Position numbers and translations under genes: made by a program. From Pampus argenteus (taxonomy: Eukaryota; Chordata; Actinopteri; Scombriformes; Stromateidae), in the NCBI GenBank assembly GCA_036937835.1, contig CM072874.1:12786001-12850000 (forward strand): a stretch of 64,000 nucleotides of DNA, written 5' to 3'. The notes beneath the pieces were generated by a model that was not told where the DNA came from, did not search any database, and saw only the letters and a list, made by a program, of their open reading frames with translations. Position 1 is the stretch's first letter. Every line of letters starts with the position of its first letter. Shown here in pieces: positions 1 to 12,080 of this stretch.

Positions 1-349
1 GATAAATAAATTAACGGGATAAAATAGAGCAGGCCTGACATTACCCTTGTGACCAACACCCCCCACCCCACCACCCCCTCTCTCTCTCTCTCACACACAC
101 ACAGACGCCTCATTCCTCACTCGCCATTTCTTCCCATTCATAAAAATCTCGGCATCACGCGTGCGCAATGCCATTCGGAGTCCTCCCCATTCATAAAAAT
201 GTAACCTCCGCATTTCAGCCCTCCTGAGTCGCTCTGCCCTCCCATTCACAAAAAAAAGAGAAAAAAAAAAAACGCCGAGGCATCTGCGCAGTGCCGTCCC
301 CTTCCTTTCCTCTACCCTCCCATTCATAAAAACTCACTTCCCTCCCCCT
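1..349 (+). promoter_or_regulatory. spry4 5' flank with repeated CCCATTCATAAAAA motif
   Basis: This stretch lies upstream of the probable first exon of spry4. It opens with a C-rich run and a (CT)n(CA)n tract at about 78-104. It then carries four near-identical copies of CCCATTCATAAAAA at 133-147, 186-200, 241-255 (with CATTCAC instead of CATTCAT) and 319-332. Copies 1 and 3 are each followed by a related GGCATC..TGCGCA(A/G)TGCC segment, which resembles an NRF1 half site. No TATA box or start site could be fixed by eye. Calling it a promoter is inferred from its position; the motif array itself is read directly. Confidence 0.5.
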
Positions 350-602
350 CGGTGGTTGCAACATCATATCCAAAGCTCTGCGTCCACAACCGCAGTCGCC
401 TTTTACGCACCAGCGAGTGGAGAATAGTGTTGGGGACCGGTTCTCCCTTTCACATACCTTGCTCATATTATTTCCGAAAAACACATTTGGACTTATCTTT
501 ACTTAACATTTGTGGAGCTACTCACTCGCTCGGACTGGACTTATAGACTGCGCGCAAACGTCGTGCGCAGCGAAGAGATGAGAATTTTATCCTGAAACCA
601 CA
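350..602 (+). other. spry4: Probable non-coding 5' exon of spry4 (start approximate)
   Basis: A good splice donor, CA|GTAAGTG, places an exon end at 602. The main spry4 exon begins behind an acceptor ending at 3103. Sprouty genes typically have a non-coding 5' exon followed by one exon with the entire CDS, so this is the likely first exon. The segment is CpG-containing and has no ORF of note. The transcription start was not located, so the left boundary is a guess. Confidence 0.45.
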
Positions 603-3103
603 GTAAGTGATTACCTCCGCCGTTAAATGTTTGTAAGTTGCGATCTTGTGGCTGCACTAACCGACCGCTCAGTCTCTTTTATCGCCTCTTGTTTGACTAC
701 ACAGTTCGTTGGTAAAATCGCATTGCACGAAAAACCGCTCTTGCAAACTCTCTTTTGCAACAAGCTGTTTCCCCCCCGATCCGTGTTTGCGTTTTGTGTC
801 AATATTTAACCACCGATTTCGTACCAAAAAAAAAAAGAAGCAAGGTTGAGGGCGCAGAAAGGGGGAAACGGTGTCGTTTCAGAAGCGTAACTTGCTGTAT
901 GTGGCTGCTTTTATGACAGCAGATACGTGTTTCAACATCTATCTCGTCGCTGTTTGTGGCTTCTTTGAGAACCGCAGAAACTGTCGCGATAAAAGACGGT
1001 GGACCAGAGACACATCTTACATGATCTCTGTCTAAATCTCCACTCCACTCTGAAACATGTTTTATATCTCCGGTTCGCTTGAGTGTCTCGTCCTCGCAGC
1101 GACCGCCTGGTTGGAGCACCATGTTGTTAGTGTCAGGTGTTTTTCTTTCAGGTTAGCTTTTTTATAATTGTATCCCGTTAAATATAATGTCACAATATTT
1201 CCTTCCATTATTATTATTATTTATTTATTTTTTGCTTCTCACGAACGATAACGTCCAGCTTTACGCATCAAACTACGCACTTAACTGGCACCGATTAAAC
1301 CTACCTCACAGCCTCCTGTCTGGCGGAACACAGTGTGCAGTTTCCTTTATCAAATGTTATACTTCTGTCCATTTACATACACATTAAGAGCTGAACGCGT
1401 TGTTTTATGCCTATATAAACATGCTATTTGAGTATGCCGAGCGACCGCCTCCGGTTTTTATGACTCAGTCCATTCACATATTGAAGGGAGGGAGGGACGC
1501 ACACACACACACACACACATGCATACACTCACGCACTCGCACACGCACAGTTCCGGCTTGGAGCTCATAATGGTCTAGATTTGACGATCACAAGCGCTTG
1601 TCTCGGTGCCAGCAATGTCGCAACAGGTTTCTCAACCAGGCTTTTGCAAATCTAAGGAAACAAGAGAATAACAAGAACAGACGGTCAGGCGAAGCACACT
1701 TCTTTATATATATAAAACAGGCCGGATCATCAATCAGCAGGTTAATGTGCGGTAACAAACCACAGCTCGGTCATGTTCAATGCAGGTTGCCCCGAGAGAC
1801 GCAACAAAAAAAAACATCATATATATTAAGGTTTTTGTATACTCTGGCGTTTGTGGGGTATTTTGTAAGAACGTAACCAAACACCGCAGATGTGGGTCAG
1901 CGGAAATGTCGCTGTGTTGCGTCGTTTTGTCTTCAATCATCTTTTTTTTTTGTTTTCTGTAAAGTAGGTTAGATCTTTGCCGATCTGGTGCGTTCAGGCT
2001 CACCATGACTGGTGCGCATTGATTCATGTTTGCGACACTGAGCGCAGCCAGCAGCAGCAGCAGCAGCTTTCATTCACAAAAAAAGCTGCAGTTCACAAAA
2101 TCAGTTTCATTCATAAATTCTAAGACTGGTTTGTGCCTCTGAGCTCACATTCACCCATCTGTCTTATAATAACACACATTTGTGTTCATATAGCTCACAG
2201 TTTATGAAGAAAATATTGACAAAAGCAAACATTACTTGCTGTAAATTAATAGCTTTCTCATTGTGTACAAAGACTTGATTCCTTGTGCTTTTTGCTTAAT
2301 TTTGGCTTGGTTGAAATCCCTTTTTCTGGCAGCCTTGTCCTCCTGTCTTTGCTTTGCATTTTTGAGTCTTTTGCATGCAAGCCATGCTCTCTGGTACTCC
2401 CTGCTCTTTGCAAAGGAGGCAATGAGAGCCCAACTTCTATTGTTCTAATGTCAGAGTTAGAATGGAGGAGGTTTGAAACCCTGTTGGTATTCAGTCTAAA
2501 AATCAAGATCGGTTGGATAATCTACATTCAGATTTTTGTAGAGACACAGCCAGGGAAAGATTTCTGTTAAGAGATTGCAAGACTGTGTAAGGCTAATATG
2601 TATCAGTTTTACATGTTGTCTGTGGTGTTGATTTCATTTCTAGTGATTCCTGTAGTTTTTCGATTGTCATTGCATGATTAATAGTCATATAGAAAAGTCA
2701 TGTTTAGTAGTTTAGTCATGAGATAAAACATTGGTTAGTTATATAAAGTGGCAATGCAAAACATAAATGTTAACATAAGCAAATGATGTCTTCTTGTTAC
2801 ATCATGTATAGCAAACTGAAGGTTTCTACTTTGACCCACCCTAGTTTGATTAAAGACAAATGAGGGAAGGCAATTTGTTTATGTACTCATACTTCTTTAT
2901 AGCTAACCTGCCTGTCATTATATTGACTGTGTGTGTGTTATTATCTACATGTTAAATTAATGTTACTTTTTCCATGGTCACCCACTTTTTATAAGCTTTC
3001 CTGTCTTTGTGGTTAAAGATATAGTCTTTAGAAAAAAATGACCAAGATCTTTTAACAGCAGCAGATGTGGCCAATCATAATTACCCCCCTTTTGTCTTTA
3101 CAG
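603..3103 (+). other. spry4: Probable spry4 intron 1
   Basis: The interval runs from the donor GTAAGTG at 603 to the acceptor TTTGTCTTTACAG ending at 3103. It contains a (CA)n tract at 1500-1519, an (AGC)6 run at 2049-2067, and CATTCACAAAAAAAG at 2071-2085, which resembles copy 3 of the upstream motif array. The rest is AT-rich sequence in which I see no gene. Confidence 0.5.
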
Positions 3104-3154
3104 TTTTCCTAAATGCTGCTTTAGAGTGAAGACGTGCGAGGCACCAGCCTACAC

Positions 3155-4303
3155 ATGGAGTCCAGGGTTCCCCACCACATCCCCGGAGTGTCCTCCTCCC
3201 TCATTTCCCAGCCCCTACTGGACAGTCGAGTGCCCTACGGCCGTCTGCAGCACCCCCTTACCATCTACCCCATTGACCAGATAAAGTCCTCACATGTGGA
3301 GAACGACTACATCGACAGCCCCACCGTCGTCTCCCAGCAGCCCCCAAGCCAGAAAGCTGCAAACCGAAGAATCACCTGGCTCGGTCAGAATCAGGAGACC
3401 TTCCTGGGGGCAAACCACAACCATCATCACAATCACCAACACCAGCACCACCAGCAGGGCAGGTGCGAGCCACACCCTCACCAGGACACCACCACCCACC
3501 CTTGGATTTCCTTCAGCGGGAGGCCCAGCTCTATCAGCAGCAGCAGCAGCACCTCGTCTGACCAGAGGCTGCTGGATCACGCTGCACCTACCCCAACGGT
3601 GGACCACCACCCAAACCTGCATCCCCACCAGGGCCCAGTCAACACAATCAACACCCGAACTCCAGGTTGCTTCACTTCCTCTGAATCAAAAGTCCTCACC
3701 TCCTCTTCCTCTGCTTCCTCCTGCTCCTCTTCCTCTAAATCGCTGGACCTCAAGTCTGCAAAGATGCCCACAGGAGGCGTATGCACCACTACAGGCCAGC
3801 AAGGCTTGGCGCTGATTCCTTCCTCCCCGGCTGAGAAGAAGCACCTCCATCTCTGTGAGCACTGTGGGAAGTGCAAATGTACAGAGTGTACGCTCCCCCG
3901 AACCCTACCCTCTTGCTGGGTCTGCAACCAGGAGTGCCTGTGCTCTGCTCAGAGCCTGGTGGATACAGCCACCTGCATGTGCCTGGTCAAAGGGATCTTC
4001 TACCACTGCACCGAGGACGAGGATGACGAGGGTTCATGTGCCGACAAGCCCTGCTCATGCTCCCAGGCCAACTGCTGCGCACGCTGGTCCTTCATGGCTG
4101 CCCTTTCTGTTGTCCTGCCTTGCCTCGTCTGCTATCTGCCAGCTACGGGCCTGGCTAAACTAGGACAGAAGTGTTACGACAATGTAAGCAGGCCCGGCTG
4201 CCGCTGCAAGGTCTTGCAGAGTGGTGTGAGCATCCCTGCGTGTAAAAACGGAACCGTGGAAGCGAAAGTAGGAACACTAGAGAAGCAGCAGCAGGGGTCA
4301 TGA
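3155..4303 (+). CDS. spry4: Sprouty homolog 4 (Spry4), FGF/RTK-ERK feedback inhibitor
   Basis: Sprouty proteins are membrane-associated inhibitors of receptor tyrosine kinase signalling through Ras/ERK and are themselves induced by FGF. The 382-residue ORF starts at the ATG at 3155; an in-frame GTG at 3134 is not a plausible start. Visible parts are: a conserved N-terminal block ending in HVENDYIDSP, whose Tyr52 matches the phosphotyrosine that recruits CBL and adaptors; a His/Gln run at 88-101; Ser-rich runs at 125-135 and 182-196; and the Cys-rich Sprouty domain from about 234 (CEHCGKCKC) to 363, including LPSCWVCNQECLCSAQSLVD and the hydrophobic CCYLP-like palmitoylation region. The CDS is intronless, as expected. 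It is longer than human SPRY4 (about 300 aa) because of the low-complexity runs. Paralogue choice over spry1/2/3 rests on the DYID motif and on neighbours ndfip1 and rnf14. Confidence 0.95.
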   Translation: MESRVPHHIPGVSSSLISQPLLDSRVPYGRLQHPLTIYPIDQIKSSHVENDYIDSPTVVSQQPPSQKAANRRITWLGQNQETFLGANHNHHHNHQHQHHQQGRCEPHPHQDTTTHPWISFSGRPSSISSSSSTSSDQRLLDHAAPTPTVDHHPNLHPHQGPVNTINTRTPGCFTSSESKVLTSSSSASSCSSSSKSLDLKSAKMPTGGVCTTTGQQGLALIPSSPAEKKHLHLCEHCGKCKCTECTLPRTLPSCWVCNQECLCSAQSLVDTATCMCLVKGIFYHCTEDEDDEGSCADKPCSCSQANCCARWSFMAALSVVLPCLVCYLPATGLAKLGQKCYDNVSRPGCRCKVLQSGVSIPACKNGTVEAKVGTLEKQQQGS

Positions 4304-7300
4304 TACTGGACCTAACTGGCTGGAAAGGGCCTTACTAAAAAAAAAAAAAAAACTGGACAGGACCATAGTATTTGCTTGCTCTTTATGGATAGGACAATCC
4401 AACACCAACCCCTTAAACTACCCAATTAATCTGCTGGAAGATGACTTATGTAAAACAAAGGTACTTAAATGGCTTCTTGACCTATGTTTGAAAGGGTGGA
4501 TGATCAAAATGGACCTGATTTGAGAGAGTTGGCTACTAAGAATAGTTAACAGGCTCTCTAAGATTTTTTTTTTGTTTGTTTGTTTGGTTTTTTTTGTAAC
4601 AGTGACACAAGAAGAAGAGACATTCATTGTACCTCTGCTGCTCTGTATTTCTCACCTAATTTGTAACAGTAACTAACCAGAAGCTGGTTTGCAGACCCTC
4701 CCCCCTCCTACCCCCCAAAAAGCACAGTCCAGTCTCCCTCTGTCTGAACAAACACAAAAACAAGTGATTATCTCTACTGCAGCTTTATGATAGGCCACTG
4801 CAAGAGTGAAACCACCACTTACTCACTCACTCACTCTCTCCACTATTATGATGATCACTCTTTAGCATCACCATTCTTTTTTCTTATAGCTTAAAGATGG
4901 CAACATCTTATCTCTATGAAGGAGCTGTAAAAACAAAATAATAGTCATTTCCCATAACTCTCACTCTGTATTGTGTGTAAGCAGATGTACTGCAAGCAAG
5001 AGAGAGAGAGATGATTCATTTCCTGTTTTTTTTTGGGGGGGGTGACACCCAAACATTCGAAAAGATTTTGAATGCAGTTCACCTCAGAGGTAGTGCATGT
5101 CATGACCTGCATGATCTAGTCTAATGGTTACCCACCGTGCTAGAAGTCAATGTGTAGTAGAGAAATGTGTAAAAAAAAAACAAGTACACCTAACCTTCTC
5201 AGGGACTGTTACAGTAATCCTCTCTAGGACTTGGCCTACAGCATGTTGGTTTCTAAACTGCCTAAGAGCCTGGTCTACTTCCTCTTTGCACAAAAAAAAA
5301 AAAAGCAAAGAAACATTTAGGGGCAAAAAGGCAATAGTGAATAATTTGAAACAAGTAAGCTAAAGCGAGAGACTAAATGGGCCAGAAAATAAATGTTTCC
5401 AGAAGATAAGGGATGAAAGTGATAGAGTAAGAGAGTAAGAGGAGGAGAGAAGGAACAGCAAAGTTGTTGTTGTTGTATTCGTGTCTAGTCAGCCTTTGTC
5501 AAAATCAAACCTGCCACTTGCACAACCTTTTTTTAGGAAGACACACACCCCTTCAAGGATGTACTAAAGCACAGTATTAACCACCTCAGCTATGTCACAT
5601 TATGTTGGCACGCGCTACATGTAGTCCACACACCCCAGCCCCTCTCCACACACACACACACACACACACAGAGTGTCTTCGTTAAATTCTCATCATTATG
5701 CTGCATAGCTGCGTTAGACAAATAGTCCATCTTTTATTCTTAAAGTCTATTTTTGTGGCTTGCATGACATTCTTAGGACTTTGCCAAAGGAAGCTAGCAT
5801 ACAGTAGCATGTTTTTTTTGTTTTTTTTGCTGTCTGAGTGATCACAGTTGTTATGCACTCTTGCCAAACGGAGTCGACGGCAGTTGGTTCTTAAAGACAC
5901 GATGCCCTTTAATACAGATAGCCTTTTTGTTTGGCATAAAGGGATACTGTCTTTGTTGCTCCATAACACACGCCCTTTCTTTCATGTTAGACCCTTAACT
6001 TCCATTAGGGCACCTAACTTTGCTCATACCCGTATTTGTCTTGTTGCACAAAGCTGATATCACACACAAAAAGGAAAGAAAAAAAAAAACACACACACAC
6101 TGTCCTTAGTCTTGAATGTATGAGGCAATATTTTCACAACCTAGCAATTCAGTCTGAGAGAAAGGTGCCAAAAACTTGAGAATGATTGTGTGACACATGA
6201 GTACGTGTAGGTGGGCAGCAAAAAATCACAAATGTTTTGACAATATATTTAGTAATAGAGCTATGCAGGTGAAAATGTTAATTGCTGTAAATAGTTTCAC
6301 AACATTTGTGTTCTTTAGAAGAGACTTTTAAATGTCCTTGAAAGATTGCATGGTACATTATAACTACAATTCAGTACAAAATATATAGAGAATATATTAG
6401 ATATATATTTTGAGGGTAAGAAAAAAGATGTTTTGGGGGGGAGGGGTTGTGAGAAATAGAAAAGATGGAGGGCAGCAAGAGAAATGTTCAGGATGGGGTA
6501 ACAAAAATGTCCGGTCTTTCTATCACAAGCACTTGATTTAGTAAAGTGTGCCCGGCAATAAAAAAAAAAAAGAATAAAAAAAAATAAAACTCCTGACGTT
6601 TATGCTATCCATGGCTCATTAACAGTCGAGAGGCTAAGCTAATTCCCTGGTTCCTCTCGGAGTCCTAAAGACTGTGGACTCATTGAATCCACACAATCTA
6701 CCCCTATCCGGATCAACCCATTTCCTGTTGCTACTGCTCATTGTCTCAGCTCTCTCCCCTCTTTTTCTCTTTCTTGCTTTTTTTTCCCCCCTTCTTCTTC
6801 TCTTCCCCTCTTCTTCCCTCCTTCCCCCCTGAGAAATTCTCCAACAAACACCCCTGGCCTTGATTGACAAACACAGCCGCTGTGCATAAACTTGTCATAC
6901 CACAGAGACGGGGAGAGAAAGACAAGTCTGTCTCTCTTTCTCTTTCTCACTGTTTCCCCTCCCACTCCCGTCTTTGTTTTTCTGTGCCATCTATTTCACA
7001 AGTGGACCTCTTTTTTTCCAGTAGTCTCTGCCTTTTATTCTGTCACCCCTCTGGTCTGTCACTGTGAGAGTAATGTTCTTGGCCTCATGTTTAGCTTTAT
7101 ACTTTTACATGTGCTCGCTAAGCCTGTTCAAGGTGTGGAATAATCGCAGACAACGACAACTCAATGATTAAAATCTTTCTTTTGTTTCTTTGCTACGATG
7201 CTGTGACTTTTACACACCCATACCTGTTTGTGTCGCTCATTTGCAGGCACTGATTTTTTTTTTTTGATTTTTTTTTTTCCACCCAAAATAAGAGGAAACG

Positions 7301-7590
7301 TTCCATACAGCTGGGTGATGCTACTCCATTCCTTTATGCCTTTGCAATGTCAGTGTTGGGGATTAAGAAACAAAATATGTGCTTTTGTTTTGTTTAGATA
7401 TAACAAAAAGAAAAAAAACTCTCATATAAAAGGTTCCCTTTATAGATATATTTATTTTGAAGTTCTATTTTATATAGTATTTATTTAGATGCCAACTTTT
7501 TTGTTTGTGAAGAAAGCTTATGTCGAAATGGAATGTACATTGACAACGGAAATATATATTGTTAAATATACCTGGCTGTTGTGTCGTTGC
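4304..7590 (+). other. spry4: spry4 3' UTR with AU-rich elements and variant poly(A) signal
   Basis: The sequence downstream of the stop is AT-rich and lacks ORFs. Near its end are several ATTTA pentamers (TATTTATTTTG at about 7449, TATTTATTTAG at about 7479), typical of unstable immediate-early mRNAs. A variant poly(A) signal, AATATA, lies at 7565-7570 and is followed by a GT-rich stretch (7577-7605), as expected for a cleavage element. A canonical AATAAA at 7894-7899 is an alternative end. Inside are a (CA)n at 5647-5670, a pyrimidine-rich segment around 6740-6830 and several A runs. The 3' end is inferred. Confidence 0.55.
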
Positions 7591-7605
7591 TTTTGTTTGT
7601 GAGTC
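7565..7605 (+). terminator. Candidate spry4 polyadenylation signal (AATATA) and GT-rich downstream element
   Basis: AATATA at 7565-7570 follows the AU-rich block, and TGTTGTGTCGTTGC with further GT-rich sequence follows it. This spacing suits a cleavage site near 7585. AATATA is a weaker variant of AATAAA, so the canonical signal at 7894 may also be used. Confidence 0.4.
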
Positions 7606-8356
7606 CTTTTCAACCAAACACACACACACACACACACACTTTCATAGCATACATACCTTACCAATCAAAAAGACCTTGCACATAGAGAGACATTAAGTGG
7701 GATTGTGGATGAAAATATACTTCAGATACAAAGACACATATCTTAATTTACAGCAAGTACACAAGTAAAACATTACTGTAGCCACTTATATGCTTGTTAC
7801 TATAAAAATTCAGGTTTCAGTTGTTTTACATCAATACTTCCTGTTTTTCACTAGACGGCTCTTTATAAAACACTGGAAGGGCAACGAAGGCCAAATAAAG
7901 CTGCTGGAATTTAAACTGAAAGAACATATTACATAAGTGACAGGAAATAATTCACAGACCTCCTGGACGATGTAACACGAGAGACAAAGCAGTCAGACAG
8001 TCACCTCATATCATAGCTGCTATGTGTGTGTATGACTCAGATTTAACTGACTTCTTTCCAGTTTATAAGGGTGGTCTGTTATACTCTGGATGTCTCCTTC
8101 CTATTCCAAGCACCTCCCGAAGCTGAAGTGCACACAAAATCTTCCTGTCACGCAGACGTATACACACACACGCCCTATTGTCACTCCCCACCCCCGAGCC
8201 CACCTGTGCTGCTGTTACCCCCCCCCACACACACACACACCACCAGCACCACCACCACCACCACCTCCTTCCCCTCGGTGCTTGTTTCCTGGGTGTTTAC
8301 CCAAGAGCACCTGGGAGAATGAGTATATGTGTGAGAAAGGTAGCAAGAGAGAAAAG

Positions 8357-8444
8357 GAAGAGAAGAGAAGAGAAGAGAAGAGAAGAGAAGAGAAGAGAAG
8401 AGAAGAGAAGAGAAGAGAAGAGAAGAGAAGAGAAGAGAAGAGAG
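8357..8444. repeat. (GAAGA)n pentanucleotide microsatellite
   Basis: About 17 near-perfect copies of the 5-bp unit give a pure purine strand of about 88 nt. A 15-nt coding period makes it appear as REEKR repeats in translation, which is not a real protein. Confidence 0.95.
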
Positions 8445-9100
8445 TTGGTCTTCCAGCATCACATAAAGAACAAGTTTCCGTTGCAGAAGCCCTGCAGGCG
8501 CTGCTGTGTCTGCTCGAACAGGTGAGATCAGAGACCAACCTGCCTGTTTACCTGCCGGTCTGTCAGCACCCACCTGGGGCAGCACCCCCCCCCCTCACAC
8601 ACACACACACAAACACCTGCATTTGACTTCCTCCACACCTACATTGTCATCTCCACCCCACCGGGCCACATACATATCATCAACACAGGTGAAGAAGAAA
8701 ACGTTTATTATAAGCTACATTATGGCAGGATGGATTCAGTTCTGGGTCAAAAAGTGTGTATGCAAATAATTATTTGTGCTGTGGTTTGGCTTGCTGGGTT
8801 TACCACAAGAAGCAATGCAGCAATCAGCGGGAAAGAGGGTTTAAAAAAAACCTTCTTCTGCACATGGTAAGTGTGTTTTTAAAAAAATCTGTGTGTGTGT
8901 GTGTGTGTGTGCTGGGGGGGTCTTCAGTGCTGTTGTACAATGTCAAGAATAAGGTCGTCACACCCAGCACACATAAATCAGCTCTTGTTATGGAAAAGTA
9001 TTTCTGTTGTGCTGATAATTTCTTACACATGCACACATGCACGACAGGGTTGTGTGAAAAATAAATATACGTAATCACACAAATTAGAAACTCAGAACGA

Positions 9101-9144
<44 letters not shown>
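9101..9144. repeat. (GA)n microsatellite
   Basis: Dinucleotide GA tract with one ACAG interruption near its left end. Confidence 0.9.
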
Positions 9145-9148
<4 letters not shown>

Positions 9149-9375
9149 CCTTAGGCTGGTTGACTGTTCCAGTTAGGACATGCGACCTATCAGTGTGTGT
9201 GTGTGTGTGTTTGATTGTGCCATCACTACATATAACTGAAAACAGCTGTTGCATTGCAATAACAAAGGACAAAGGGATCATCAGGTGAAACCTCCAAGCG
9301 ACATTATCTGACTTGACCCATCTCATGTTTCGACTTCTTATCTGTCGTGTTTCACAACTGGCTGAACTCGTACTG

Positions 9376-9383
9376 TGACGTCA
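9376..9383. promoter_or_regulatory. Perfect CRE palindrome TGACGTCA
   Basis: The 8-bp consensus CREB/ATF site is read directly. It lies about 1.8 kb beyond the probable spry4 3' end, in a non-repetitive patch containing AACGCGTT. Whether it is bound cannot be judged from sequence. Confidence 0.35.
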
Positions 9384-11743
9384 CCATTATATCGCAACGC
9401 GTTGATGTGACCTGAGATATCACTTGGGCAAATTGTCACTTTTCAGCGTGAATCTGCATTTAGATACCGTATGTTAGAATAATGCTCTGAGGCCATGGGG
9501 AGAACTAGATGCCAGTTTCCTGCAATAAATGATATTTCCCCTCAGATGGTCTCTGAATCCGTTTCAGATTTTCAAGACTCTAAGTGTAATTTTGACTTTC
9601 CAGCAGTTGTGTGCTTCAAGTTAGTAAATCCCCCGCAGTTTGCTGTTTAGATGACATATTGCAAAAGTCATTTTCACATCTGGTGTAGCGCTCAACTGAA
9701 CCCCCCACCCCCCCACACACACCAAACCACCAATAACCCCAAGACACACACACATACACACACATAGACACACTTGTCTTTTTCTTTTACCCCCATTCCT
9801 CCCCATCAAGTTTTCTCTGTTTTACAGAATTCAATAAATGCAGCCAGATTAGATTAAAAACAAACAAAGTGTGACACCTTAGTGATTTTAAACCTTCTTT
9901 GAGCTGTAGGGTTACAGGGGCCAAAACAAATATGCAAAAGTGCAGTGTGAGATATGTTTCTTGTCCAACAAAATAATTCCTTAAGTCAGGAACTTTTGTA
10001 ATGGCAGACATGACAATTTGTCATTTTATCTCGTGTACTGTGTCATATTAGAAAACAATTTATTCTGCACACACGATGACTCAGAAAGTTGAGGAGAAAA
10101 GATGAATTAGTTTGACAACATTTGTCTGCCATGAAAGACTGCAAAGTATGATTGGTCTGGGTTCACTGTGCAGTCATGTCATCTCTCATCCAAGTTACAG
10201 TTATACGGAAACACCTATGAGAAACATATAACCTGGACAACTTTATTCATAAAGCTATGGACTTCAGCTTTGGTTTTCCTGTGTGCAGGTGATTCGGGAA
10301 GAGCAGGACACTGATGGCGAGTGAGGAGGAGTGTGTGTGTGTGTGTGTGTGTGTGCATATTGATGGGTTGGGTAGGGGTTCATAATGCTCTTATACACAG
10401 GAGAGCCTGTGCAGGTCTGTAAGAATACATGCACATATATGGGGCAGAAATGGCAAGCGCATGCTGTTTGGAAATGGAACCCCTGACATTTAGACCTGCA
10501 GATTGCAAAATCATGCTGCTTGCTATTACACACACACACACACACAAACACCACACATGCACAGATGTACAAACAGACACACACACACAGTATCTCCTCC
10601 TCTTCCCTTCCCCTCTTTCCTCTGTGGAATTCAAAAGTAAAATGAACCTAAGTGTGACAAGACGGCTTCAGCTGCAGGAAAAACACACATTTCAACACTT
10701 GGAAAGTGGCAGGAAAAGCAAAGAGGAGAAGAGTGGGAGCTGTTGGGACAGTCGAAGAGGAACAGGGAGCAAAGGAGGAGTGGTTGTGCAGAATTCTAAA
10801 AAAAACGCATCTGATTTGATGTTAAATCCTTAAATGATCAGTGTGAGCCCCACTGTGTTTGTTGTTTCAACTGTATATATTAAATTAAAAATATTTTAAA
10901 GGTTTTTAACTGCTGTCAAACATCCAAATAGTTTTTTACTTGCAATATGTCAAAGACCAATGCGGTGTTGCTGGCGCATTTATTATGGAATGAAATATTT
11001 CCCAGTTCACAGCTCAAGTGTTCCTTTGAGTCCAAGGAGGTGAAAGAGGAGGGGAAAAAAAGAGAGAGAAAAGAGAGATTACCCACGATTTTTAGTGCCA
11101 CAGTTGCTTGCCTACCAGCAAGTCAGCCAGGCAGTCAGCCTGTCCACCATAAAGCCAGTCACCCAGCCAGCAAACAAGCCAACCGGTCCATTTCATTCAG
11201 TGGGGCCACTGGCATGGGACCAAGTAATGCCACTAAACAAAGAGCTACGGTCTTGCATCACTTCCCCTCAGAGAGGCCATCCAGGCTGCAGCGTCTTATC
11301 ACCAGGCACTGCCAATCTGCAGCACACCAAGGCCTCCACCTCACCGGCCTCTTTACTGCTTTCTGTTACAGCCCTCTCCCTTTATACCACCATTATACTA
11401 GCCCTGCACCCATGAGGAGAGTTTTATTTCAGCTTTCAGGAGTGTCAACCAATGACCAGGGCAGCATTGACCTCCCAACATAAAGGAGAACATTTTTTCC
11501 ACTTGGTTTTCTTAGAAGTGTACGTTTTTTTTCATAATTACTAGCATTTATGTTACATAATATTCATAAGTTAAATATTCAAAGGTTTAGACAAACAATG
11601 TAGGAATGCACAAGTAAGTTTTCCACTTATTGTCAGTGGACTTCGGCTTCAAGACCGCAGAATTGGTTCTCGAATTTACAACTGAGGGAGAAAAGTTGGA
11701 GAAGCATTTTGAAACATTTGACACCTAAACAAGTGGCCCTCGA

Positions 11744-11875
11744 CTTTTCTTTTCTTTTCTTTTCTTTTCTTTTCTTTTCTTTTCTTTTCTTTTCTTTTCT
11801 TTTCTTTTCTTTTCTTTTCTTTTCTTTTCTTTTCTTTTCTTTTCTTTTCTTTTCTTTTCTTTTCTTTTCTTTTCT
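11744..11875. repeat. (TTTTC)n pentanucleotide microsatellite
   Basis: About 26 uninterrupted copies of the 5-bp unit make 132 nt of pure pyrimidine on the + strand, the longest simple array in the window. Such tracts are length-unstable and can form triplex DNA. Confidence 0.97.
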
Positions 11876-12009
11876 TTTTTACACTGATCATATTATTTTC
11901 TTATTGCAGAAGTTAAGCAGTGAAAGTCTGGAATCTTAATGGGCCGCTTTGCTCCTCAGTCTTGATAAGTATTCAGCCGGTGTAGTTTGATACTTCCTTC
12001 CATTCCATA

Positions 12010-12012
<3 letters not shown>

Positions 12013-12076
<64 letters not shown>

Positions 12077-12080
12077 TGTG
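12013..12080. repeat. (CT)n(GT)n compound microsatellite
   Basis: A CT tract with one CCC interruption runs directly into (GT)10. Confidence 0.95.

Noticed and set aside
3290..3927. Overlapping ORFs of 112-173 codons on both strands within spry4
   Set aside because: They are frame shadows of the GC-rich spry4 CDS, with low-complexity products and no recognisable domain.
8090..8626. ORFs of up to 178 codons around (GAAGA)n
   Set aside because: A 5-bp repeat is stop-free in all frames; the REEKR repeats are an artefact of the microsatellite.
11676..11939. KKRKE / FSFLF repeat ORFs over (TTTTC)n
   Set aside because: A pure simple-sequence artefact on both strands.
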